Assembly: GCA_963840435.1 (NCBI GenBank)
Contig: CAWIYY010000003.1
Span: 1,116,001-1,180,000 of the forward strand
Length of the DNA stretch: 64,000 nt
Direction: 5' to 3'
From: Bog-473 sp963840435
Lineage (GTDB): Bacteria; Actinomycetota; Acidimicrobiia; Acidimicrobiales; RAAP-2
In this document: positions 26,749 through 35,533 of the stretch, piece by piece
Layout of the letters: every line of letters starts with the position of its first letter
Numbering within the stretch: the first letter of the stretch is position 1
Program-made: the position numbers and the translations under genes
The notes under the pieces: generated by a model
The model's input: the letters and a program-made list of their open reading frames with translations, nothing else
Database searches by the model: none
Told to the model about the DNA's origin: nothing

Positions 26749-28380
26749 TCAGACCTCCGCGAAGAGGCCACGGAGCGAGGTCACGTCGATCTTCCCCGTT
26801 GGGAGCTTCGGGAGACGCTTTTCCTCGACGACGCGCAGGTGTCTCGGGACCTTGTAACCCGAGAGCACGGAGCGGAGCGAGGCGGTCAACGCCGCGGGCT
26901 CCAGCGGATCGGGACCCTCGGGGACCACCACGGCGGCCACGTCCTCGCCGCGCTCCCCCGCCGGGATCCCAAACACGAATGCCTCGCGCACCTCGGGCAG
27001 CTGGACCAGCGCCGCCTCCACCTCGGCCGGCGACACATTGGACCCACCCGTCTTGATCATGGCCGTCCGGCGACCAGTGAAGCGAAGGTGTCCGTCCGCC
27101 CCGAACCAGCCCAGGTCGCCGGTGGCGTACCACCCGTCGGGCGTGAACGTCTCGTGGCGCTCCCGCTTGTAGAACCCGTCCATGAGGAAGGTGCCGCGCA
27201 CCAGCACCTCGCCTTCTTCGCCCGCCGGCAGTTCCATTCCGGTCTCGACGTCGATCACGACGTGTTCCATCCCCGGCAAGGGGCGACCCATCGTCCCCCG
27301 CAACGATGCGGGCAACGGGGCGTAGGGGTCGTCGGAGCCTGTATGCGGTCCCCCGGTCTCCGTCATGCCGAGCACGTTCGGCGCCGAGTCGGCCGATGGC
27401 GGCCGGTGCTCCGGCGGAAGCGCCTCGACGAGGGTGCCGCCGCGCACCGAACCGAGGTCCCGCTCGGCAAAGGTCGGGTGGTCGGCGATCTGGCGCGCTG
27501 CGTTGGGCCAGCACGACACCTGTGTCACCCGCTCCCGTTCGATCAGGTCGAGTGCCTCACCTGGCTCGAACCGCTCCTGGGTGACGGCGGCCGCCCCGGA
27601 CACGAGGGCGGCGAGGAGGACCATGGTGAGGCCTCCGACCCAAAAGAACGGCATGGGCGAATAGATGCGGTCCTCGTTCGTCAGCCCCCGCCGCTGGGCC
27701 AGGAGAGCGGCGTGACGGACGAGCGACCCCTGCGTGTGGACCACGGACTTGGGGGCAGCCGTCGCACCCGAGGTATTGATGATGGCCAGGGCGTCGGCGG
27801 GAGCGACCTCTGACTCCGCGGCGCGCACCAACGACGGCGCCATCGGAGGCCCGAGGGCACGCGACCAGTCAGGAGCCCGCTCCGTTGTCACGTGGACCCA
27901 GCGCAGGAACGGCGCCTCTTCGAGCTGGAGATCAGCTGGGCTCTGGGCCAATCCGCTGAGGCCCGACTCGAGGCGGGTCGTCATGGCCTCGTCTCCGAAG
28001 CGCGCGCTCATCACGATCGCGTGGAGGTCGGTCTGGCGGACCATGCGGGCCAGCTCAGCGCCCGGGGAGAAGGTGGACAGGGGCACGGTGAGGGCGCCAA
28101 TGCGAGCCAGGGCGAGCCACGTCACCGCCCACGCCGCACCATTGGCAAAGAGCAGTCCGACCCGCGTTCCCTTGCCGATGCCGCCGGCCAGCAGCCGGCC
28201 GGCCAATTCAGCGCTCCGGGCGTCCGCCTCGGCAAAGGTCAACCGGGAGCTGAGCTCGACGACGAAGGGGTCAGATCCGCTCTGGCGGCGCTGGCGCATG
28301 GCCGCGGGAACCGTCGCCGGGAGGTCCTCCAGCTCGCTGGCAAGGTCAGTGGGGCGCAGCGGATCGGTCCTCGACGTCAT
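26749..28380 (-). CDS. Acyl-CoA synthetase, paralogue of the 16-kb gene
   Basis: The 543-aa ANL enzyme shares the variant P-loop NTSGATAAPKSVVHT, LGMTETGGPH, GWYATGDLGWF, FTGRRTAMIKTGGSNVSPAE and LPKLPTGKID with the 16028-17662 protein over the whole length. ATG 28380 is chosen because it follows the P450 stop by 13 nt; upstream in-frame codons lie inside the P450 gene. Expected role: CoA activation of the P450-oxidised acid. The pair of paralogues plus the remnant at 17.7 kb indicates duplication within the cluster. Confidence 0.9.
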   Translation of the reverse strand: MTSRTDPLRPTDLASELEDLPATVPAAMRQRRQSGSDPFVVELSSRLTFAEADARSAELAGRLLAGGIGKGTRVGLLFANGAAWAVTWLALARIGALTVPLSTFSPGAELARMVRQTDLHAIVMSARFGDEAMTTRLESGLSGLAQSPADLQLEEAPFLRWVHVTTERAPDWSRALGPPMAPSLVRAAESEVAPADALAIINTSGATAAPKSVVHTQGSLVRHAALLAQRRGLTNEDRIYSPMPFFWVGGLTMVLLAALVSGAAAVTQERFEPGEALDLIERERVTQVSCWPNAARQIADHPTFAERDLGSVRGGTLVEALPPEHRPPSADSAPNVLGMTETGGPHTGSDDPYAPLPASLRGTMGRPLPGMEHVVIDVETGMELPAGEEGEVLVRGTFLMDGFYKRERHETFTPDGWYATGDLGWFGADGHLRFTGRRTAMIKTGGSNVSPAEVEAALVQLPEVREAFVFGIPAGERGEDVAAVVVPEGPDPLEPAALTASLRSVLSGYKVPRHLRVVEEKRLPKLPTGKIDVTSLRGLFAEV

Positions 28381-28393
28381 CGGTTCCGCTTGC

Positions 28394-29620
28394 CTACGCG
28401 ACGAACACGGGGACGTTGGAGAACCCGGCGACGTTCGACATGCTGACCCTGCGCAACCCGTCGTGCCGTACCTCGAAGTGAGGCCAACGCGCTCGGATAC
28501 CCTCGAACGCGAGGTTGGACTCCAGCCGGGCCAGCCAGGCGCCGAGGCAGCCGTGCACGCCGTAGCCGAAGGCCAGCGTCGTCCGGCCGCCCCGCCTGAT
28601 ATCGAAGTCATCGGGTCGCTCGTAGGCCCGTGGATCGCGGGTGGCCGCTCCGGTAAGCAGGATCACAGGAGAGTCGGCCGGGATCGTGCCCCCGTCGAAC
28701 TCGACTGGCGCCACGGAGAATCGACCCTGATACTGCGAGGGTGGATGCATCCGGAGCATCTCCTCGACGGCGTGGGGAATCAGCGCCTCGTCGGCCCGCA
28801 CGAGCTCCCATTGTTCCGGATGCTGATCAAAGAGGACGACTCCGCTCCCGATCAGCTTGGTCACGGTCTCACTGCCCGCTCCGGCGATGAGCACGGAGAA
28901 CGCCGCAACGTCCCCGTCACTCAGGCGCTCCTCATTCCCGTCGTCGTCGCGCAGGACCGCCGTCGTGAGCTTGCTCATGAGGAGACCGTCGGGACTCCGG
29001 CGCTTGGCCCGGGCGAGGTCCAGGAAATACCCCGCCACGTGCAACAGCGCCTCCATCCCCTCTTTGGTCGTGTTGGGATTGCCTTCCTCGCGGTGCAAGA
29101 ACATGTCGACCCAGAGACGTACCTGCTGACGTTCGCCCTCGGGTACCCCGAGGATGGTCGAGATGACCTCGACCGGGAACAGCGCAGCGAACTCCGCTAC
29201 CACGTCGAACTCATCGCGTCCGACGAGGGCATCCAGGTAGCCGGCAATCACCTCGGCGATGAGGGGCTCGAGGCTTCCGATTGCGTTGCGGCTGAACACC
29301 TGACTCACGAGCCTGCGCATCCGGGTGTGCTCCGGCGGATCCATCACGATCATCATGTTGGTGTTCGTGCGCCGCTTCTGCAGCAGCTGCTCGAGGGTCA
29401 CGCCATACGAGCTGACGAACCGGACCGGGTCGCCGTGTGCCGTAACCACGTCGGCATGGCGGGACAGCGCGTAGAAGCCGTACTTCTCGTTGAAGTAGAC
29501 GGGGGCCTCGTCGCGCAGGCGCGCATAGGCGGCCGAGGGATCGTCGAAAAACGTGTCGGAAAAGGGATCGAACTCGATGCTGCCCTGCGACACGGCACCC
29601 CCGCTCGAGACTGGGACCAT
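28394..29620 (-). CDS. Cytochrome P450 (actinobacterial soluble type)
   Basis: A 408-aa class I P450. The heme motif is FGYGVHGCLG with Cys358; the I-helix motif is AGAGSET (246-252); the K-helix ExxR is E287-R290. It needs an external ferredoxin and reductase, neither of which is in the window. It is cotranscribed with the acyl-CoA synthetase behind it, so hydroxylation and CoA activation of the same substrate is a reasonable inference. It is divergent from dehydrogenase pair 2; element copy 5 lies 30 nt upstream of its ATG. Confidence 0.93.
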   Translation of the reverse strand: MVPVSSGGAVSQGSIEFDPFSDTFFDDPSAAYARLRDEAPVYFNEKYGFYALSRHADVVTAHGDPVRFVSSYGVTLEQLLQKRRTNTNMMIVMDPPEHTRMRRLVSQVFSRNAIGSLEPLIAEVIAGYLDALVGRDEFDVVAEFAALFPVEVISTILGVPEGERQQVRLWVDMFLHREEGNPNTTKEGMEALLHVAGYFLDLARAKRRSPDGLLMSKLTTAVLRDDDGNEERLSDGDVAAFSVLIAGAGSETVTKLIGSGVVLFDQHPEQWELVRADEALIPHAVEEMLRMHPPSQYQGRFSVAPVEFDGGTIPADSPVILLTGAATRDPRAYERPDDFDIRRGGRTTLAFGYGVHGCLGAWLARLESNLAFEGIRARWPHFEVRHDGLRRVSMSNVAGFSNVPVFVA

Positions 29621-29650
29621 GCATAGGGAGAACGCAGGAGCGCAGTCTTG

Positions 29651-29678
29651 ACTTTTCTAAGAGGAGAAGCATATTCTC
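29651..29678 (-). promoter_or_regulatory. 28-bp catabolic element, copy 5
   Basis: Minus-strand GAGAAT, a central TCCT and a terminal AAAAGT, 18 of 28 positions identical to copy 4. It lies between the divergent P450 (start 29620) and acyl-CoA dehydrogenase (start 29731). Confidence 0.45.
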
Positions 29679-29730
29679 GCAGCCAGAACCGGTCAAGGAA
29701 CCGAAATACCGTGAGGAGGGGCTTGCTCAC

Positions 29731-30783
29731 GTGAACCTCGCACTCACCGAGGAACAGCAGTTCGTCCGGCAGACCTTCTCCGGCCTCTTCGGCAAGGAAG
29801 CCGATCCGGACAGGGTGCGCGCCGCTGAGCCTCTCGGGCACGACCCAGACCTTTGGGCCCACCTGATCACCACCGGCGCCTTGGGCGTGGGCGTGTCCGA
29901 AGACAGCGGTGGCGGAGGCGGCGGTCTCCTCGAGCTCGCACTCATCGCCGAAGAGACCGGTCGGCGGATCGCCCCCATACCCTTCGCCGAGCCAGCCACG
30001 GCCGCTCGCCTGCTGGCCACGTGCGGCGCGAGACGCCTGCTCGACGATGCCTTGGGCGGTACCCGCATGGTCTCGCTCGCCGCCCGTCCCGGCCCCGTCC
30101 AAGGCCAGCTCCTGGCCGACGGGGCCGTGGCCGACGTTGTGCTCGCGCTCGACGGCGATCGGCTGGTGGCCGTGCAGCGGCCGCCCGGTGTCCACCCAAC
30201 CTCGAACATGGGGGCTCTCCCGCTGGCCCGCTGGAACGATGCAGCCGAGGTCGAGGTGCTGGCGGAGGGAGATCAGGCCGGCCGATCCTTCTCCACCGCC
30301 CTCAATGAGCTCCGGATCCTGCGCGCCGCCGCACTGGTCGGCCTGGCCAGCGAGGCCATCGAGATCGGTGCGGCCTACGCGCGTCACCGGGAGGCGTTCG
30401 GCGTTCGGATCGGGACCTATCAGGCGGTCGCCCATCCATTGGCAGATGCTCTCGTGGCCAAGGACGGCGCCCAGCTCCTGACGTGGAAGGCGTGCTGGGC
30501 CGTGGACGAAGGTCTTCCACTGGCGCCGGCGCTCGCCTCGATGGCATTCGTGTTCGCCGCCGAAACGGCGTACACAGCCACCGAGCACAGTCTGCACCTG
30601 CACGGCGGCTACGGGTTCACGGTCGAATGTGACATTCAGCTCTACTACCGACGAGCCAAGGCCTGGGTCACCGCGTTCGCCGATCCGGACCGCGAGCTCG
30701 ATGTGGTCGGCGACAGGTTGTACGGCCCGGCTCGGAACGGGCGGCAGGGCGCAGGCAGCGCCGCAAACCCCGGGGCCGACTGA
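29731..30783 (+). CDS. Acyl-CoA dehydrogenase, smaller subunit of heteromeric pair 2
   Basis: The 350-aa protein (GTG 29731) has an N-terminal LTEEQQFVRQTFSGLF helix, YARHREAFGVRIGTYQAVAH and LHGGYGFTVECDIQLYYRRA, as in the beta-type subunits of heteromeric FadE enzymes; the central acyl-CoA/FAD loop is weak. Its stop overlaps the ATG of the longer partner (TGATG). The order small-large is the reverse of pair 1, so the pairs are not a simple recent duplication. It probably acts on a different intermediate from pair 1. Confidence 0.87.
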   Translation: MNLALTEEQQFVRQTFSGLFGKEADPDRVRAAEPLGHDPDLWAHLITTGALGVGVSEDSGGGGGGLLELALIAEETGRRIAPIPFAEPATAARLLATCGARRLLDDALGGTRMVSLAARPGPVQGQLLADGAVADVVLALDGDRLVAVQRPPGVHPTSNMGALPLARWNDAAEVEVLAEGDQAGRSFSTALNELRILRAAALVGLASEAIEIGAAYARHREAFGVRIGTYQAVAHPLADALVAKDGAQLLTWKACWAVDEGLPLAPALASMAFVFAAETAYTATEHSLHLHGGYGFTVECDIQLYYRRAKAWVTAFADPDRELDVVGDRLYGPARNGRQGAGSAANPGAD

Positions 30784-31952
30784 TGGATTTCCACGAACCA
30801 CCACACCTCGAGGCGATCCGGGCCGAAGCTGAAGCCTTTGCGGCCGAGCACGTCACGGCTGACCTCGTCGAGGAAGAGCTTCGCACTGGCGACGGCGTGA
30901 GCCGACCGCTTTTGCGGGCGATGGGCGCTCGGGGCTGGGTTGCGCCGATGTGGCCGGCGGAGGAAGGCGGTGCGGGGCTCGACCCCTTCGAGACCTCCGC
31001 CGTGCTGAACGCCATCCGTGGGGCGGGCGGGCCCACGGTCGGCCCCGGCACCACGATGCTCAGCGCCAACGCGATCAGGGCCCTGGGTTCGGAGGAACTA
31101 CGGGCGAGGATCCTTCCGGGCGTCGCCGCGGGCGAAACGCTGATCTGTCTCGGCTACACCGAACCCGAAGGCGGCTCCGATGTTTTCGCCTGCAAGACCC
31201 GATCCGTTCGGGACGGCGACGAATGGGTCATCAACGGACAGAAGATGTTCACGACGTTCGCGCACCGGGCCGACTATTGCTTTCTCCTGACTCGAAGCGA
31301 CCCGGCCACGCGGGGACCCCGGGGCCTGACGATGTTTCTGGTTCCCATGGGGACACCCGGGATTGAGATCCAGGCGTTGAGGACCATGGGCTACGAGCGC
31401 ACCAACATCGTCTTCTACAACGAGGTCCGGGTCCGCGACGAGCTTCGGGTGGGCGAGCCGGAGCAGGGACTCCATGTGATGCGGGCAGCACTCGAGGCGG
31501 AACAGAACGTGGCTCCCTCCTCGCGGACTTCCCAGTTGTACGAGGCGGCGGTGGCGTGGGCCCGGCACACCCCCGCTCAGGAGGGCGACGCCACCATGCT
31601 GGACGATCCGTCCGTACGCCGGCGCCTGGCCCGCATGGCCATCGACGGCGAGGTGGCGGACCTGCTGGGCACCCGGGTCGGCTTCCTCGAACAGCTGGGC
31701 GCCAAACCAGGACCCCACGCCGCCCTCTTTGGGCCTGAGACGTATGTCCGCTGGTCCAAGGAGGTCATGGACATGGTCGGTCCGACTGCAATGGCCGACT
31801 GGACCGACCCCGACTCGGTGCTCGGCGGGACCTTCGAGTACCACTTCCGGTGCTCGGTAGCCAGCACCATCTATGGGGGTTCGAGTGAGGTCCTGCGGAG
31901 CTTGATCGCCGAGCAACTGCTCGGATTGCCGCGCAGCCGACCGAAGTCGTAG
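30783..31952 (+). CDS. Acyl-CoA dehydrogenase, larger subunit of heteromeric pair 2
   Basis: This 389-aa dehydrogenase has LGYTEPEGGSDVFACKT, NGQKMFTTFAHRADY and the C-terminal YGGSSEVLRSLIAEQLLGLPRS, covering FAD and acyl-CoA contacts. It is translationally coupled to the 350-aa subunit upstream and followed after a short gap by the DapA-like gene. Dehydrogenation of a cyclic or branched acyl-CoA is inferred from the heteromeric organisation. Confidence 0.9.
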   Translation: MDFHEPPHLEAIRAEAEAFAAEHVTADLVEEELRTGDGVSRPLLRAMGARGWVAPMWPAEEGGAGLDPFETSAVLNAIRGAGGPTVGPGTTMLSANAIRALGSEELRARILPGVAAGETLICLGYTEPEGGSDVFACKTRSVRDGDEWVINGQKMFTTFAHRADYCFLLTRSDPATRGPRGLTMFLVPMGTPGIEIQALRTMGYERTNIVFYNEVRVRDELRVGEPEQGLHVMRAALEAEQNVAPSSRTSQLYEAAVAWARHTPAQEGDATMLDDPSVRRRLARMAIDGEVADLLGTRVGFLEQLGAKPGPHAALFGPETYVRWSKEVMDMVGPTAMADWTDPDSVLGGTFEYHFRCSVASTIYGGSSEVLRSLIAEQLLGLPRSRPKS

Positions 31953-31998
31953 CGGTGGACCAGCCGTTGTGGCGGAGACGCCGAAGGGAGGAATAGAG

Positions 31999-33000
31999 GT
32001 GGCACACGCAGCAGAAGCCAGACAGTGGGCACCGGGTGCGCTGAAAGGGATGATCGACTCGCTCTACACACCCTTCAGCGGTCCCGGCGGCGAGGAGATC
32101 GACGAGCAGGCGCTGCGAGCTCTGGTTGCCCACTGCATCGGTGCCCTCGATCATGACGGGATCTGGGTCGGCGGGCTCGTCGGGGAGTGCTGGGCCCTGT
32201 CGACAACGGAACGGAAGCGACTACTCGAGGTGGCGGTCGAGGAGGTGCGGAGTATCAAGCCGGGCGCACTCGTCGAGGCCTGTCCGGCCAGCACGAACGT
32301 CCTGGAGACGGTCGAGTTGGCTCAGCACGCCGCCGCGACAGGGGCTGACATCTGCTTCTTGATACCCCCCTACTTCGAGGCCCGAGGCTACGAGTCCACC
32401 CGTGAAGTCCTCCGCTACGTCTGCGATCGGACGGACATCGCCCTCGGGTTGTTCAACACGCACGCGGCGGGATGGATCCTGACGCCAGACGAGTGCGCCC
32501 GCCTGGTCGACGAGTTCCCTGCTATCTGTGCCGTCAAGAACGGAATGTTCCGCCCGAGTCACAGCGCAGCGTTGCACCGGTTAGCCCCGGAACTCGTCAT
32601 CTGGGAGTGCGACATGTTGGCCTACCGAGGCGGATTCCTTCGCCGGGGCATTACCGCCGCAGGCATCCTCGGTGGCTCGGGTTACCTCTACGAGACGCCC
32701 GACAACAGGATCTACAGCGCGCAGTGGGACCTCCTGGTCTCGGACAAGCTGTCAGAAGCCATCGACCACTGGTACGAGTCCGGGCTCGACGACCTGGTGG
32801 CCCGCCTGCACGGCGCGTTCGGGGCATCCAACGTCGAGGCGGTGTACACGCACTGGGGGTCGGCCTTCAAGGCGGCCGCGCACGAGCTCGGCCTCCCGGT
32901 CGGTAGCTACGACCGATCCCGGCCGCCCCAGCCCCCACTGCCCGAGGCGCAAAGGGCCGCCATCCGGGCCGCATACACCGCGATCGGGCTGGTCTCATGA
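31999..33000 (+). CDS. DapA-superfamily (dihydrodipicolinate synthase-like) aldolase/hydro-lyase
   Basis: A 333-aa class I aldolase-fold protein. GTG 31999 is preferred because GGGAGG lies 6 nt upstream; the upstream ATG at 31969 has no such site. The Schiff-base lysine is probably in AICAVKNGMF, the phenolic residue region is FLIPPYF, and the GGTTGE-like motif reads GGLVGEC. Lysine biosynthesis is unlikely in this setting. Family members in catabolic clusters cleave or hydrate 2-oxo acids, for example hydratase-aldolases of aromatic pathways. It is adjacent to a DapB-like gene, so the two may act in sequence. Confidence 0.78.
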   Translation: MAHAAEARQWAPGALKGMIDSLYTPFSGPGGEEIDEQALRALVAHCIGALDHDGIWVGGLVGECWALSTTERKRLLEVAVEEVRSIKPGALVEACPASTNVLETVELAQHAAATGADICFLIPPYFEARGYESTREVLRYVCDRTDIALGLFNTHAAGWILTPDECARLVDEFPAICAVKNGMFRPSHSAALHRLAPELVIWECDMLAYRGGFLRRGITAAGILGGSGYLYETPDNRIYSAQWDLLVSDKLSEAIDHWYESGLDDLVARLHGAFGASNVEAVYTHWGSAFKAAAHELGLPVGSYDRSRPPQPPLPEAQRAAIRAAYTAIGLVS

Positions 33001-33095
33001 CGTCGGACCAGGCCGGCACGCGCGGCTCCAGGGTAGTGCTTCGAGACATCAACGCATGGAGCGCCCTCCCGGCTTCCGACTGATCGGATACGCAG

Positions 33096-34202
33096 ATGCC
33101 GCCACCTCTCCGAGTGATCCAATGGGGAACGGGGAACACGGGATCGCACGCGCTGAGGTTCCTCCTCGAGGACCCGGCCTTCGACGTCGTGGGCGTCTGG
33201 GTCGGCCGGGCATCGAACGCCGGGAAATCGGCGATCGAGCTGGCCCACATCAGGTCCGACACGCCCAGCGAGGCACCGGGGCCGGGCGCCACCCAGGACA
33301 TCGATGCTCTCCTTGCGCTGGAGGCGGACTGCGCGGTCTACATGGCGGCCGAGCCCCAGGGCGACGTCGCCACGGAGGGAACGGACGGCTGGGAGAGCGT
33401 GGGAAGAATCTGCCGACTCCTCGAGGCGGGCACCAACGTCGTGGCGACCGGGATTTCGGGACTGATCTACCCCCACACCTACGGACCTCCGGTCTTCGAT
33501 CGTCTCAAGGCAGCGTCAGATGCCGGAGGGAGCACATTCTTCGGCACCGGGATCGAGCCTGGCTTCATGAGCGATGCTCTTGCCCTGGCCCTGACTTCGA
33601 TCTCTCGAGGCGTGCGCTCGGTCCGCATCCAAGAGATGATCAGCTACGCCACGTACGACCAACCGGCATACCACGTCGCGCAAGGCGGCATCTGGGGGGC
33701 GCCACTCGACCCGCGCTACGCCGATGGGTTTGCCAAGCGGGTCCTGGCGGCAGGCATGGGCGCGCCGATTCTCCTGCTGGCCGATGCCCTCGGACTCGAG
33801 CTGGACGACCTTGTCTCGTCGGCGGAAATCGAAGCGATCGACGAGGACCTGGATCTGCCCATGGGTCCAATCCCGGCCGGCACGATCGCGGGTTACCGCT
33901 TCGAGGTGGCCGGACGAAGGGACGGCACCACAGTGCTCGCCCTCGAGCACATCACGCGTTTGGATCCCGCCGTGGCTCCGCATTGGCCGGCGCTCGACCC
34001 GGGCGGATTCCGGGTCATCGTCGACGGAAGACCCTCCTTCACGACCTCGGTCGTCTTCGACGAGGTGGATGCTGCCGTCGCCGGGTGCATGGCGACTGCG
34101 GCCCGAGCGGTCAACGCTCTCCCCGTCGTGAACTGCGCACCCCCGGGGGTCTGCTCCTCCCTGGATCTGCCGACGATCGTCACGCACGGGTCCTTCATCT
34201 GA
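33096..34202 (+). CDS. DapB-like NAD(P)-dependent oxidoreductase
   Basis: The 368-aa protein has an N-terminal Rossmann motif WGTGNTGSHALRFLLE and the layout of the dihydrodipicolinate-reductase N-terminal family that includes 2,4-diaminopentanoate dehydrogenase. Homologues are common in actinobacterial sterol, terpene and aromatic catabolic clusters with no assigned reaction. It is 95 nt downstream of the DapA-like gene on the same strand. A lysine-pathway role is improbable because the length and C-terminus differ from DapB. Confidence 0.75.
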   Translation: MPPPLRVIQWGTGNTGSHALRFLLEDPAFDVVGVWVGRASNAGKSAIELAHIRSDTPSEAPGPGATQDIDALLALEADCAVYMAAEPQGDVATEGTDGWESVGRICRLLEAGTNVVATGISGLIYPHTYGPPVFDRLKAASDAGGSTFFGTGIEPGFMSDALALALTSISRGVRSVRIQEMISYATYDQPAYHVAQGGIWGAPLDPRYADGFAKRVLAAGMGAPILLLADALGLELDDLVSSAEIEAIDEDLDLPMGPIPAGTIAGYRFEVAGRRDGTTVLALEHITRLDPAVAPHWPALDPGGFRVIVDGRPSFTTSVVFDEVDAAVAGCMATAARAVNALPVVNCAPPGVCSSLDLPTIVTHGSFI

Positions 34203-34246
34203 ACCGGTGCTGTGCGCTCACGCCTGACGCAGAGGGCCGCCAGGGA

Positions 34247-35494
34247 TCAGGACGAACTCGCGGTCGAGGTCCCGGGAATGTCCTGACCGCAGATCGGTGT
34301 CGACGACACGGGGACGAAACCATTCTTCTCTGCCTGCATGACCCATGAGCATTGACGAGGCAGGTCGTGCCCAAAGACCGTGGAGTAGTCGATGGGCTCG
34401 GCGAGCAGCCCGTTCGCCGTGTAGCTCTTCAGACCCCGGAGATCCTTGATGACGGCGGCACGCGTGGGATTCTGGCCCGCCAGCTCCAGTCCCTTGATCA
34501 TGAGGTCGGCTCCGGCCCACGCTTCGTACTGCCCGAAGCTGGGGAAATCGCTCTTGGTGAAGTGCCCGAACTTCTCCATGGCCTTCTGCATCTGCTCGGT
34601 TCCCGCGTTCGGGAGGACCCAGGGACGGTACAACGAATCGAAATAGTCACCCTGCAGGGCGCTCCAGGCGGGCGAGTGGATCACATCCGGCTCGTACCCG
34701 GTGGCGAAGAGTACCGCCTTGAGCTTCACTCCGGATTGCTTCAACGCTTCCGCCAGGGCGTAGTTGGAGTTGCTGTCGAGCGACGGCACGAGCGCATTCA
34801 CGTGATCCTGCTTGGCAATGAGTGCGTCACTCGTGAAGTTAACGCTCCCGAGTGGAACCGAGGTATTCAGCACACCCACCTTCATCCCCAGATGGGTTGC
34901 GGCCTGCGCATCACCCTCTGCGGCCCGAGTCGAGGTCGGCGAGATGCCGTACCCGTAGGCCCCGAGCACCGTCCCGCCGTGCGCCTTCAAGATGGCGTCG
35001 ATCGTCGTGTTGGCCGGGTACTTCGGGTCCACACTGCCTTCGTCCGAGGCGAACATGTTCGTGTAGGGCTGCGTTCCCCATTCGGGGCCGTCGGTGAATG
35101 CGCCCGTCACCGGTATTCCCGCCTGCTGCGGGTATTTGGCGGCGAGGAAAAACAACACGCTGTTGGAGACGATACCGATCACGCCCTTGGAGATGGCGTC
35201 CTGCACGGCAGTCGTGATCTCCGAAGGACTCGTCTGGTCGTCGATGACGAGGGGTACGAGCTTGTGACCGTTCACACCGCCCTCCGCGTTTTGCAGATCG
35301 ATTCGAGCTTCGAATGCCGCGGGCGATGACCCGTTCTCGGCCGCGGCCTCGCCCGTCACGTCGGTGATGTACGCGATGGTGAGTGGTGTCGGAGATGCCC
35401 CCGCAGGCGCGGCCAAGACCGCACAGGAGACGATCGACAGGCTGGCAACAGCGGCCAGGAGTGAAGCGCGCCAGGCGCGGCGTAAGCACATCAT
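34247..35494 (-). CDS. ABC-type branched-chain amino acid-like solute-binding protein (Peripla_BP_6)
   Basis: The 415-aa exported protein starts at ATG 35494, preceded by GGAGGAAAG. It has a signal peptide (RRAWRASLLAAVASLSIVSC) with IVSC as a possible lipobox. The mature part follows the type 1 periplasmic fold: LTIAYITDVTGEAAAE, GGVNGHKLVPLVIDDQ, GVIGIVSNSVLFF. No permease or ATPase genes are nearby, so it is an orphan receptor that may deliver the cluster substrate to a transporter encoded elsewhere or act as a sensor. It is in tandem behind the P450 gene at 35534-36772. Confidence 0.87.
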   Translation of the reverse strand: MMCLRRAWRASLLAAVASLSIVSCAVLAAPAGASPTPLTIAYITDVTGEAAAENGSSPAAFEARIDLQNAEGGVNGHKLVPLVIDDQTSPSEITTAVQDAISKGVIGIVSNSVLFFLAAKYPQQAGIPVTGAFTDGPEWGTQPYTNMFASDEGSVDPKYPANTTIDAILKAHGGTVLGAYGYGISPTSTRAAEGDAQAATHLGMKVGVLNTSVPLGSVNFTSDALIAKQDHVNALVPSLDSNSNYALAEALKQSGVKLKAVLFATGYEPDVIHSPAWSALQGDYFDSLYRPWVLPNAGTEQMQKAMEKFGHFTKSDFPSFGQYEAWAGADLMIKGLELAGQNPTRAAVIKDLRGLKSYTANGLLAEPIDYSTVFGHDLPRQCSWVMQAEKNGFVPVSSTPICGQDIPGTSTASSS

Positions 35495-35533
35495 CTTTCC
35501 TCCCCGATACGGCAAAGGTGTTGACTCCATGAC

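Noticed and set aside
26851..26868. Another TGTAACCC near 26.85 kb as a member of the 18-bp motif set
   Set aside because: It lies inside the acyl-CoA synthetase coding region and lacks the (C/G)TAT box at the required distance.
27734..29626. A 630-codon plus-strand frame opposite the synthetase and P450 genes
   Set aside because: It spans two unrelated minus-strand genes with intact motifs, so it cannot be a real gene.
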